Positions 33,158-41,098 of a stretch of DNA of 64,000 nt are shown here, one piece after another; position 1 is the stretch's first letter; every line of letters begins with the position of its first letter. Location of the stretch: NCBI GenBank assembly GCA_905213905.1, contig CAJMKD010000009.1, positions 23,110 to 87,109 on the forward strand. Reading direction: 5' to 3'. This DNA is from an uncultured Sutterella sp. (lineage in GTDB: Bacteria; Pseudomonadota; Gammaproteobacteria; Burkholderiales; Burkholderiaceae_F). The notes beneath the pieces were generated by a model. It did no database searches and was not told the DNA's origin. It saw only the letters and a program-made list of their open reading frames with translations. The translations under genes were made by a program, and so were the position numbers.

Positions 33158-33940
33158 TCAATTGAGGCGAAGCTGCGGCGAACGGCTGCAAATCTCTGAA
33201 TCCGGTTGCTGGGCATCCCCGCCTTTGGCCTCTTTGAGCCACCGGATGCAAGTCACGCGGGAAATGCCCGTTTTCTCTTCGAATTCTGTCCAGGACATGC
33301 CGGCTTTGCGCAGCGTCATCGCCTCTTCACGTTCGCGCTCGGTATAGGCAGAACGGCCGGATGGCTTTCTTGGGACTGCAGCAAATGTGCCGCGGCGGAA
33401 AGCGCGCCCCCAGTCGCGTGCCGTGCTCACCGCGACGCCGAGACTGGCGGCAACGCTTTTGTAGCCGGCGCCTTGACGGAAAAGCTCGGCCGCCTTTTCG
33501 CGAAGATTGCCCGCCAGCGGCTCCCGGGCCGCCTGCCGGTCCTGCGGCGGCGTGCGGGCAGCGTCGTCCGACACCATGCACATCCGGATCGACGCCGGAT
33601 TGCCCGGCGCAGGGCGGGGCGCTTCGTCATTGGAAAAGGCTTCAGCCCGCCTTGATGCCGGCAAGCCCCAGAAAGCGGCTGCGGCAGGGTGCATGCGCGG
33701 CTTTGAAGGCGCCTTCGGCGCTGTCGGCTCGAACGCTTCTGCTGCCTTCGCTTGCGGCAAAGCGCTGCCGGGCCTGTTGCCGGCGGCTTCGGCCGTTTTT
33801 TCTGTTTTTGCCGGCGCATCGCTTCTGGCCTTGAGAAGCACAGGCGCTTGAGCGGCTTTCGCTTCCGGACTGCCGCCGGTGGCATCGAGCTCGTCAAAGA
33901 GGCTCGGCGTGTACGGATTGACTGCTTTTCGAAGTGTCAT
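33158..33940 (-). CDS. double helix-turn-helix protein with long disordered N-terminus
   Basis: The first 150 residues are Ala/Pro/Lys-rich and probably disordered. The C-terminal half has two HTH units: GAGYKSVAASLGVAVSTARDWGRAF and GMSWTEFEEKTGISRVTCIRWL. This mirrors the protein at 5173-5577 in order, spacing and key residues (GYK-V-A, R-W, W-E). Both likely derive from IS3-type transposase DNA-binding modules that have been kept as stand-alone proteins. No clear Shine-Dalgarno precedes the ATG. Function unknown. Confidence 0.65.
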   Translation of the reverse strand: MTLRKAVNPYTPSLFDELDATGGSPEAKAAQAPVLLKARSDAPAKTEKTAEAAGNRPGSALPQAKAAEAFEPTAPKAPSKPRMHPAAAAFWGLPASRRAEAFSNDEAPRPAPGNPASIRMCMVSDDAARTPPQDRQAAREPLAGNLREKAAELFRQGAGYKSVAASLGVAVSTARDWGRAFRRGTFAAVPRKPSGRSAYTEREREEAMTLRKAGMSWTEFEEKTGISRVTCIRWLKEAKGGDAQQPDSEICSRSPQLRLN

Positions 33941-34045
33941 CGTTGATTAAGTTGTCTGCAGGGTTGCTGTCAGCGCTTTGACGATTGGACGATTGGCGAG
34001 GCTTGCGCCCCGCCGCTGCTGCTGCGGCGTCTCGAGAGCGCCCTC

Positions 34046-35752
34046 TCAATAGGCGGCTGGCCCAAAGCCCGTGATGCGGCCCGTTTCCGGCATCGGAATC
34101 GGATCGTGCGCGGAAAGGTGGCGCTCAAAGACATCGATGTCGAGCGTTTTCTCGCAAGCGTCGCACGAGAGATGCCTCGCCCTGGCGAAGACCGAAAAGC
34201 CGTCGCCGCCGCGCGCGAGGTATTCGAGCGTGACGACGCGGTAGCGGCGATCGGGCGCGATCGGCGCCCACCGGGCGGCGCCCGAAGGATCCGCGCACTT
34301 GACTTCCACATCGTGAATTCGATGCCCCACGGGCGCTTTCGGGTTGATGGCGTAGCGCAGGCCTGCGGGCTGCAGCAGATGCGGGCCGTCCACCGAGGGC
34401 TCGATCACGCCGTGCTCGAGCACGGCGACGATGTCCCGGCCGGTGAGCTCAACGACGGCGAGGCGATTGCCGAAAGGATGCATTTCCATCAGGGCGCCGC
34501 GGTCGACGCGGCCTTCGGGGAGCGCCGAGCGAATGGCGCCGCCGTTCACAAGCGCAATTTCGGCGCCTGCGCTTTTGGCAAAGTCGAGGTACGCGTCCGC
34601 AGCAAGAAGCCCGGAGAGGCATTCGCCTTCCCGGCAGGGATCGAGACCGTCGGCGTAGCGGTTGGGATTCGTTGAGACGTAAGCCGCCCGGAAGGCGCGG
34701 ATGCCGCTCGCGGCTTCTTCAACGAGCTTTTCGGCGGCTGGGTCCCGGGGCATCTCAGGCGTGAGGCGAATCGGTGCGCCAGACCAGCCGGCAACGCGGC
34801 CGTCGGAAGAGAATCGCACAAAGAGGCGCCCCAGGTATTCGGTCGAGCGTTTGGCCTGGACGACGAGCGTTTTTTCGCCCGAAGGCTTTTCGATGACGGT
34901 GGGGTAGGGGCCTTCGGCGCCCGGGAGCCCCTCGCCGAGGAGGCTGTGCGTATGGCCGCCCACGATGACGTCGATTCCGTCGACCGCTCGGGCGAGCGCC
35001 TGGTCGGCTTCATAGCCTTCGTGCGTGAGCGCGATGATGATGTCGGCGCCGCGCTGCTTGAGCGACCGAACGGCGGCCGAAGCAGTTTCCGCGCCCTGCT
35101 CGAAGTCGAGCGATGCCGAGAGGGTTTCCGGCGTGACGGCAAAGGTTTCGGTTTCGCCGTTCGCAAGCCCGAAAACGCCGACCTTGATGCCGCCGTAGGA
35201 GAAAATCCGGTCTGCGCCGAACTTTTCGGGCGGGAGCTTCCCGAGCGGCGTGCCGGGCTTCGGACGAAGGTTCGCCGCAAGCGTCGGCGCACGAGAGGCG
35301 TCGATGAAGCGCGCGAGCGCATCGAGGCCAAGGTCGAACTCGTGGTTGCCGAGCGTCGAGGCGTCCCAGGGAACGGCATTCCCGGCGCGCGCGATGAAGG
35401 CCGGGCCGCCCGTGCGGAAAAACAAGGTGCCCTGCCAGCGGTCCCCTGCGTCGAGCGCGAGCACGTGCGGATGCGCGGCTTTTTCCGCTTTGATTGCAGC
35501 GGCGATGCGCGGGTAGCCGCCGAAGCACTTCTCATCGTCGTCGCAGGGCGCGCCCCGATCGGTGAGGCCCGCTGCAAAGGCGTGGGTGTCGTTCGTGTGG
35601 AGGATTTCTAGCTCGAAAAGCGGCGCGGGATCGGCTGATTGAGCCGGCGCGGCGGCTGAATCGGCGCTCGAAAAGGCAGTGGAAAGGCCGAGTGCGGCCG
35701 CGAGAAGCAGGGCGCCGAGGCGGCGCTCGGCGTGCGCGTGGGTGAAAAGCAT
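34046..35752 (-). CDS. periplasmic 5'-nucleotidase (UshA-like)
   Basis: A signal peptide (LGALLLAAALGLSTAFSSADSAA) precedes a metallophosphatase domain with the conserved blocks ILHTNDTHAF, LDAGDRWQGT, GNHEFDLG, ALTHEGYEAD and GGHTHSLLG. The 5'-nucleotidase C-terminal domain follows, with NGGAIRSALPEG and the substrate loop. 568 residues, typical for UshA. It dephosphorylates nucleotides in the periplasm so that nucleosides can be imported. The ribokinase and nucleoside hydrolase genes upstream on the opposite strand fit a nucleoside-salvage role. Confidence 0.9.
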   Translation of the reverse strand: MLFTHAHAERRLGALLLAAALGLSTAFSSADSAAAPAQSADPAPLFELEILHTNDTHAFAAGLTDRGAPCDDDEKCFGGYPRIAAAIKAEKAAHPHVLALDAGDRWQGTLFFRTGGPAFIARAGNAVPWDASTLGNHEFDLGLDALARFIDASRAPTLAANLRPKPGTPLGKLPPEKFGADRIFSYGGIKVGVFGLANGETETFAVTPETLSASLDFEQGAETASAAVRSLKQRGADIIIALTHEGYEADQALARAVDGIDVIVGGHTHSLLGEGLPGAEGPYPTVIEKPSGEKTLVVQAKRSTEYLGRLFVRFSSDGRVAGWSGAPIRLTPEMPRDPAAEKLVEEAASGIRAFRAAYVSTNPNRYADGLDPCREGECLSGLLAADAYLDFAKSAGAEIALVNGGAIRSALPEGRVDRGALMEMHPFGNRLAVVELTGRDIVAVLEHGVIEPSVDGPHLLQPAGLRYAINPKAPVGHRIHDVEVKCADPSGAARWAPIAPDRRYRVVTLEYLARGGDGFSVFARARHLSCDACEKTLDIDVFERHLSAHDPIPMPETGRITGFGPAAY

Positions 35753-36094
35753 GTCGATCGCTTGCGATACCGGGCTGCGGGCGGCTTTCTGCAGGGGCCG
35801 CAGCGCGGTGCGCTCCTATGGTTTTCTTGGTCGAAGCAAAGATTGCGCAGAATGATCCCACGTTTTTGGTGAGTTCGGGGGCCGCTTCGGCTTTTGAAAG
35901 GCAGGGAAGGTAGAAAAAAGGCGGAAGCGCGCGAAACGCGTGAAACGCGCCTGCGGGTGCAGCAGGCGCCAATGCCGATAGGGCGTCTTGGCGCGTATCG
36001 TTCGAAAATATCCGTAATATGCACGTGGCCGCACGCAAAAGCGCATGAAGCACGGGCGGCGCCGAGACTCATTCGAAAAATAAGCTGAACAAAT
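35753..36094. other. divergent intergenic region (nucleotidase/ribokinase)
   Basis: No gene is seen in this 342-base stretch. It should contain the divergent promoters of the nucleotidase and ribokinase genes. I see no clear operator. Confidence 0.5.
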
Positions 36095-37048
36095 ATGCCT
36101 CGCATTATCAACTTCGGTTCGCTCAATATTGATTACGTTTACGCTGTGACGCACTTCGTGCGCGGCGGCGAGACGCTCGCCGCTTCCGACCGCGCGATTC
36201 ACGCGGGCGGCAAAGGCCTCAACCAGAGCGTTGCGCTCGCGCGCGCGGGCCTTCGCGTCGCGCACGCCGGCGCGATCGGTCCGGACGGCGTTTTTCTGAA
36301 GGAGCTTCTCGCGGCCGAAGGCGTCGACGTCTCGCGCATTGCGCTTGACGCGACGCGGCCCACGGGGCACACCGTCATTCAGGTGACGCCCGAAGGCGAA
36401 AACGCGATTCTTTATTACGCAGGGATGAATGCGGCGCTTTCAGCAGACTTCGCGCGCGAAACCATCGAGGCGCTTGAGCCTGAAGATGTGGTGCTTCTGC
36501 AGAACGAAACAAGCGCCGTTGCGGACATCATTGAAGCGGCGCTCGAGAAGGGCCTTCGCGTGGTTTTCAATCCCGCGCCCTATGATCCCTCGGTGAACGC
36601 CCTGCCGCTCGAGAAGCTCCATGCGCTCTTTCTCAACATGACGGAGGCCTGCGGGATTCTCGGCATGGATCCGGTCTCGGCGTGCGCCTCGCCCGAAGCC
36701 GGAGAAAAGATTCTCGCCGAGCTCGCGGAGCGTTTCCCGCAGACAACCGTGGTGCTCACGCAGGGCGCGCGCGGCGCAGGCTGGTCGCGCCCCGGCGAGG
36801 CGCCGGGCTTTGCGCCCGCCTTCCCCGTGAAGGCGGTTGACACAACGGGCGCGGGCGACACTTTCACGGGCTACGCGGTGCGCGCAATTCTGGCTGCAGA
36901 GAGCGCTGCTGATCCGCAAGAAGCGGCGCGCCGCTTCGCGAGCGGCATGCGCACGGCATCAATGGCGGCGGCGCTCTCGGTGACGAAGCCCGGCGCGGCG
37001 GGCGCCATTCCGGCATTGGCCGATGTGCTTGCGGCGCTCGGGCAATGA
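36095..37048 (+). CDS. rbsK: ribokinase
   Basis: A PfkB-family sugar kinase of 317 residues: N-terminal NFGSLNIDYVY, sugar-binding block HAGGKGLNQSVALARAG and ATP/catalytic block DTTGAGDTFTGY with the catalytic Asp. It phosphorylates ribose, released by the nucleoside hydrolase encoded 49 bases downstream, to ribose-5-phosphate. Related kinases such as adenosine kinase are possible, but the GGKGLNQSVA block and context favour ribokinase. Confidence 0.85.
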   Translation: MPRIINFGSLNIDYVYAVTHFVRGGETLAASDRAIHAGGKGLNQSVALARAGLRVAHAGAIGPDGVFLKELLAAEGVDVSRIALDATRPTGHTVIQVTPEGENAILYYAGMNAALSADFARETIEALEPEDVVLLQNETSAVADIIEAALEKGLRVVFNPAPYDPSVNALPLEKLHALFLNMTEACGILGMDPVSACASPEAGEKILAELAERFPQTTVVLTQGARGAGWSRPGEAPGFAPAFPVKAVDTTGAGDTFTGYAVRAILAAESAADPQEAARRFASGMRTASMAAALSVTKPGAAGAIPALADVLAALGQ

Positions 37049-37097
37049 GCGGCCGATGGAAGCAATGGAAGGCGTGAAGAAGAGAAGGAGTGCGAAA

Positions 37098-38063
37098 ATG
37101 ACTTCGCCGGCAACCAAAGAACGAATCATTCTCGACTGCGATCCGGGCTACGACGATGCGGCGGCGCTGATTCTTGCGGCGGGCAGCCCCCGCATTGAAC
37201 TCCTGGCCGTGACGACGGTGGCGGGCAACCAGACGATAGAGAAGGTGACGCGCAACGCGCTTCGCGTGATGGCGCTCGCGGGGCTCGACGACGTGCCCGT
37301 TGCGGCGGGCGCCGTGCGCCCGCTCATCAATCCGCCCGCCGTCTGCCCGGAAATCCACGGTGAGAGCGGGCTCGACGGCACGACGCTGCCGGAGCGGTGC
37401 GACCTCTCGAAGCTCGAGCGCCGCCACGCAGCGGAACTCATCGCCGACATCGTCATGCGCGAGCCTGAGGGCACCGTGACGCTCGTGCCGACCGGCCCCC
37501 TTACCAACGTTGCGCTTGCCGTCCGGCTCGAGCCGCGGATCGTCGAGCGCGTCAAGAGCGTCGTGCTCATGGGGGGCGGCGTCCATATCGGCAACGTCGG
37601 CCCCTTTGCCGAATTCAATATTGAGAACGATCCGGAGGCCGCCGCCATCGTCTTCGGCGAAAAGTGGCGCCGCCTCGTGATGGTGGGGCTTGACCTCACC
37701 TATCAGGCGCGAGCGACGCCCGACGTGCGCGAAGCTTTTGCGAAGATCGGGACGCCTGCGGCGACTTTCCTTCATGAAGTGCTGGAAGCCTTCGGCGAGA
37801 AATACCGCAAAAGCCGGGGCTTCGACGCGCCGCCGCTGCACGATCCCTGCGCCGTCGCGCACGTGATTGATCCGACGGTGGTCGAAGCGGTGCCTGCGCC
37901 CGTGCATGTGGAGCTCCGCGGTGAATTCACGCGCGGCATGACGGTTGCGGATCTTCGCAGGCCCGCCCCGGAAGGCTGCGCCGTCTTTGTCGCGAAGACC
38001 CTCGACGCGCCGCGCTTCTGGGCGCTTCTGCGGGATGCGGCGGCCCGGATCGGCGCGCGCTGA
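37098..38063 (+). CDS. inosine-uridine preferring nucleoside hydrolase
   Basis: The family signature DCDPGYDDAAALILAAG is at the N-terminus, and calcium-binding Asp residues recur in PTGPLTNVALA, VLMGGGVHIGN and HDPCAVAHV. The ATG at 37098 follows AAGGAG. It cleaves ribonucleosides into base and ribose. With the upstream ribokinase and the divergent periplasmic nucleotidase it forms a nucleotide-to-ribose salvage route. Confidence 0.88.
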   Translation: MTSPATKERIILDCDPGYDDAAALILAAGSPRIELLAVTTVAGNQTIEKVTRNALRVMALAGLDDVPVAAGAVRPLINPPAVCPEIHGESGLDGTTLPERCDLSKLERRHAAELIADIVMREPEGTVTLVPTGPLTNVALAVRLEPRIVERVKSVVLMGGGVHIGNVGPFAEFNIENDPEAAAIVFGEKWRRLVMVGLDLTYQARATPDVREAFAKIGTPAATFLHEVLEAFGEKYRKSRGFDAPPLHDPCAVAHVIDPTVVEAVPAPVHVELRGEFTRGMTVADLRRPAPEGCAVFVAKTLDAPRFWALLRDAAARIGAR

Positions 38064-38212
38064 GCGCGGCAGCCGCGTGGCTATCGCGCGAAGCGCTGTT
38101 TTCAAGGCTTCGCTAAACTAAATGAACCGGCCCGCCGGCATGAGCAGTCTCTTGATGCCGGCCGAAGCAGCTTCTGTTGTTGCAGAAAAATATTTCTGAG
38201 GCACAAATCGAC

Positions 38213-39205
38213 ATGGGCGAACATATTTCACTTTGTCCTTATTTCCGCTACCTCTCCGAGCGCGCGCAGCGCACCATCGAGTCGCTCAAGAAGCGCGTCC
38301 TTGCGCAGGTGCCGCTCCCGGGCGTCGTCGACCTCGCGGTGCCCGGACTCGGCGTCACGGTCCGCACCGAAGAGAACGCGACGGGCTGCGGCTTTTACGA
38401 GCCCTCGATCGGCTTCGTGCTTTGCGGGAGCAAGACGTCCGTGATTGGGTCCGAGGTTTTTCACTACGATGCCGGCGCAATGATTCTCACCGGCATGGAT
38501 GTGCCGAGCGCTTATTGCGCGATGCGCGCTTCGGCGGCAGACCCGTTCGTTGCGATTCACCTGCGGCTTGACGCGTCGGTGCTGAGCGAGCTCATCGTGA
38601 TGCTCGAGCCGCGGCTTGCCGAGATCGATTCGCGCGCCGCGCCCAGCGAAGACTGCCTGGCCTTTGCCGTGCCCAAGCCCGACGAGGCCGTGCTCTTCAG
38701 CCTCGAGCGGCTCTTCACCTGCGCGCAGGATCCGATCGAGTCGAAGTTCCTGGCGCCCATCATCTCGCGCGAGCTGCACCTGCAGCTCCTTCTCGGGCCT
38801 GCGGGCAGGATGCTGCGCGAAATCTTCACGAAGGACACGCTTTCGAACCGCGTCGGCCGCGCCGTCTCGTGGCTGCGCGAAAACTATGAGAAGCCTTTCG
38901 ACGCCGACGAGCTCGCCGACATGGTGCACATGGCGCCTTCGACCTTCCATCGGCATTTCAAGGCCGTGACGCAGATGAGTCCGCTGCAGTACCAGAAGCG
39001 CCTGCGGCTCACGGCCGCGCAGCGCCTCATGATGACCGAAGGGCTTGATGCCGCCACTGCGGCCTACCGTGTCGGCTACCGCAGCCCCGCGCAGTTTTCC
39101 CGCGATTACGGGAAGCTCTTCAACGAGTCGCCCAAGCGCCATGTCCGCCGGCTGAAGTCGGGCGACGCTTCTGATGCCGGGGGTGCGGCCGCAGCCGACG
39201 CTTAA
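38213..39205 (+). CDS. AraC-family transcriptional regulator
   Basis: An N-terminal cupin-type domain (about 30-190, GFYEPSIGFVLCGSKTSVIG) is joined to two C-terminal HTHs (FDADELADMVHMAPSTFHRHFKAVTQMSPLQYQKRLRLTAA-type block split over about 40 residues, then YRVGYRSPAQFSRDYGKLFN). The C-terminal domain is complete and should bind DNA. A TTG at 38177 is an alternative start. Effector and targets are unknown. No neighbour gives a clear hint beyond the nucleoside genes upstream. Confidence 0.82.
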   Translation: MGEHISLCPYFRYLSERAQRTIESLKKRVLAQVPLPGVVDLAVPGLGVTVRTEENATGCGFYEPSIGFVLCGSKTSVIGSEVFHYDAGAMILTGMDVPSAYCAMRASAADPFVAIHLRLDASVLSELIVMLEPRLAEIDSRAAPSEDCLAFAVPKPDEAVLFSLERLFTCAQDPIESKFLAPIISRELHLQLLLGPAGRMLREIFTKDTLSNRVGRAVSWLRENYEKPFDADELADMVHMAPSTFHRHFKAVTQMSPLQYQKRLRLTAAQRLMMTEGLDAATAAYRVGYRSPAQFSRDYGKLFNESPKRHVRRLKSGDASDAGGAAAADA

Positions 39206-39569
39206 GTCGAGTGCGAGGGCTGCCGCAGGCTTCAATCGCCGGGCTCAAGAGGCCGTTTGCTGAATCGAGCGGCTGCAGGGCGGCGGACTAGGAAGCCACC
39301 GAAGCGCGCCTCGAAGAGACGCTTCGCTGCTCGGGAAGCGTTTTCCTGCGCAAGCTGCAGGAAAGCGAAAGCCCGCTAAAGCATCAAAACATGCAAAAAC
39401 GCCCGCGCGTGCTTTGCCGGCGAACGCCGCGCGGGCTTCGTGCGGCCGAAGCGCGATTCGGCGCAAAATCTCGAAGCGTGCTGCTGCGTGGCATCATGCG
39501 CTTTTCGTGGTGCTTTTCGTGGTGCTTTTCGTGGTTGCCAGCGCATGACAAGCTTCATGCTTCTTTCTC
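39206..39569. other. intergenic region with hairpin and 12-bp repeats
   Basis: No supported gene. It carries a GC stem (GCCCGCGCG/CGCGCGGGC, about 39400-39440) that reads as a terminator on the minus strand (T5 tail), and the triplicate 12-bp repeat just before the next gene. Confidence 0.5.
39500..39535. repeat. triplicate 12-bp tandem repeat
   Basis: GCTTTTCGTGGT is repeated three times without mismatch, ending 34 bases before the ATPase-like gene. Tandem copies of this kind can change number by slippage. Possible effect on expression is inference. Confidence 0.65.
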
Positions 39570-40700
39570 ATGAACCTTCGAGACAATCCTTTCGAATGCG
39601 ACGACGTCGCGGCGAGCGGCTTTTGGACTGATCAAAGCGAAGCGCTTTCGCTTCTTCGCCGGAAGCTCGCCGGCCGCAGGCCGCTCGTCATCGTCAGCCC
39701 GCGCCGTTGCGGCATGGGCGGCTTGGTGCGCCAAGCCGTCGCGCAAACGGGACAGCGGGCCATTTTTGTCAACGTGCTGATGGCGCTCTCTGCCGCTATG
39801 CTCGCCGAGCTGCTCCTCAAGGCATTTCTCGCTGTTGAGCCTTGGGAGCGGATAAGGGGCGCGTTGATGAAACTCCGCACGAAACCCGTTTTGACCTTCA
39901 ATCCGGAAAACGGCGGGATGGAAGTTGCGTTCGGCAGCGCGGCCAAGGGAAGCGACGCGCTCGAAGACGTGCTGGGACTGATCGCGCAAGCTAGCGAAAA
40001 AGAGAATCACCTGATTGTGGTTCTCGATCAATTCCAGGCGGCGGCCGATCTCGAGCCCGGCACGGAGAAGCGCCTTCGCGCGTTGATGGCGCGCGAGGAA
40101 AGCATCAGCTGCGTTTTGCTCGTGAGCGAAGAAAGCAGAGCGGCGACGCTCTTTGAGAATCCGCAGTCGCCGTTTTTTCACTTCGGCACGCTGCTGCGGT
40201 TCGAGCCCATCGCCGATGAAGGTTTCAGCGCTTTTCTGACGGCCCGCCTCGAAGTGATCCGCGGCAAAAAGGCGGCCGAGGATGCGCGGAAGATTCTGGC
40301 GCTTACGAAGTGCCATCCTTTCTGCACGCAGCAGCTTGCCGCCCTTTTCTGGAACCTTTGCTTGCTGCGGGGCGCGGACGCTTCGGTGGAGGCGGCGCTC
40401 GAAGAATGCCTTCGCAGCCGCTCGCCAGGCTATGCGTACCTTTGGACGCGGCTCGGCCGCACCGCGAGACGCATCCTCTTGGCGCTCGCTCGCGGCGCGA
40501 AGCTGCAGAATCTTCGGGACTGCCCAACGAGCACGGTCTATTCCGCCGCAGCAAGGCTCCAAAAAGAAGGCTTCATTGTCCGCGGCGAATCCTTCGAATT
40601 CGAGGATCCGTTTTTCGGGCTCTGGCTTCGCCGGGCGCTGCAGCAGGCAGCGGTCGGCCGCCCGGGAGCGAAGGAAGCCGGAGTTGCGCGGCCTCTCTGA
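39570..40700 (+). CDS. archaeal-ATPase-like protein with degenerate P-loop
   Basis: The overall layout (N-terminal NPF, P-loop region, Walker B, C-terminal winged helix ending in DPFFGLWLRRAL) matches prokaryotic AAA-type ATPases of the PF01637 family. The Walker A is altered: where GxRRxGKTSL is expected, the protein has SPRRCGMGGLV, so the nucleotide-binding Lys is missing. Walker B reads VVLDQFQ instead of a D-E pair. It may have lost ATPase activity or be regulatory. No clear Shine-Dalgarno precedes the ATG. Confidence 0.65.
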   Translation: MNLRDNPFECDDVAASGFWTDQSEALSLLRRKLAGRRPLVIVSPRRCGMGGLVRQAVAQTGQRAIFVNVLMALSAAMLAELLLKAFLAVEPWERIRGALMKLRTKPVLTFNPENGGMEVAFGSAAKGSDALEDVLGLIAQASEKENHLIVVLDQFQAAADLEPGTEKRLRALMAREESISCVLLVSEESRAATLFENPQSPFFHFGTLLRFEPIADEGFSAFLTARLEVIRGKKAAEDARKILALTKCHPFCTQQLAALFWNLCLLRGADASVEAALEECLRSRSPGYAYLWTRLGRTARRILLALARGAKLQNLRDCPTSTVYSAAARLQKEGFIVRGESFEFEDPFFGLWLRRALQQAAVGRPGAKEAGVARPL

Positions 40701-40836
40701 AGAACGAGGCGGCAGCGCATCGCTTCTCGCGGGCAAGGCGGCGTCGTGACAGAAGCGATCGCAAGATTGCCGAGCGTTTTCGGGTTAACCCGAAAATTGC
40801 TGCCGCGACCACCTCTTGCGCATGGGTGCATTCGAG

Positions 40837-40884
40837 GCACTATATGTAGTGGTTTATTCCTTGTGATACCGCTATTAAAAGTGT
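40837..40884 (+). promoter_or_regulatory. tandem NrdR boxes upstream of nrdD
   Basis: GCACTATATGTAGTGG (40837-40852) and CCGCTATTAAAAGTGT (40869-40884) match the NrdR box pattern ACACwATATATwGTGT at about 13 and 11 of 16 positions. They are separated by 16 bases, the phasing known for NrdR box pairs. They lie upstream of the anaerobic ribonucleotide reductase gene, the normal NrdR target. Confidence 0.65.
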
Positions 40885-41098
40885 ATCAGACACCAAATAG
40901 GTACGCCATTAGACGTAAGTATTAATTTTTTCAAGTCTCTCACGGACTTCCGCTTTTCGCGGCTTTCAATAAAGAATTTCTATTGCGTTCTCCTCGCTAA
41001 AAGCACGCTTATGCAGGTACACTCCACGACCTTCGACCGTTGCCGGGAGGGTGGCGGAAGAAAAGAATCCAAGACGACAACAAAAATCACAACCACGG
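40885..41098 (+). promoter_or_regulatory. long leader of nrdD
   Basis: About 215 bases separate the NrdR boxes from the likely start. No ribosome site is seen at the expected distance before 41099 or 41108. A GGGAGG directly abuts a GTG at 41051. I see no riboswitch consensus. Confidence 0.35.

Noticed and set aside
39245..39466. Minus-strand frame of 73 codons near the AraC gene
   Set aside because: Ala/Arg-rich without start signal or motif; overlaps a terminator-like stem.
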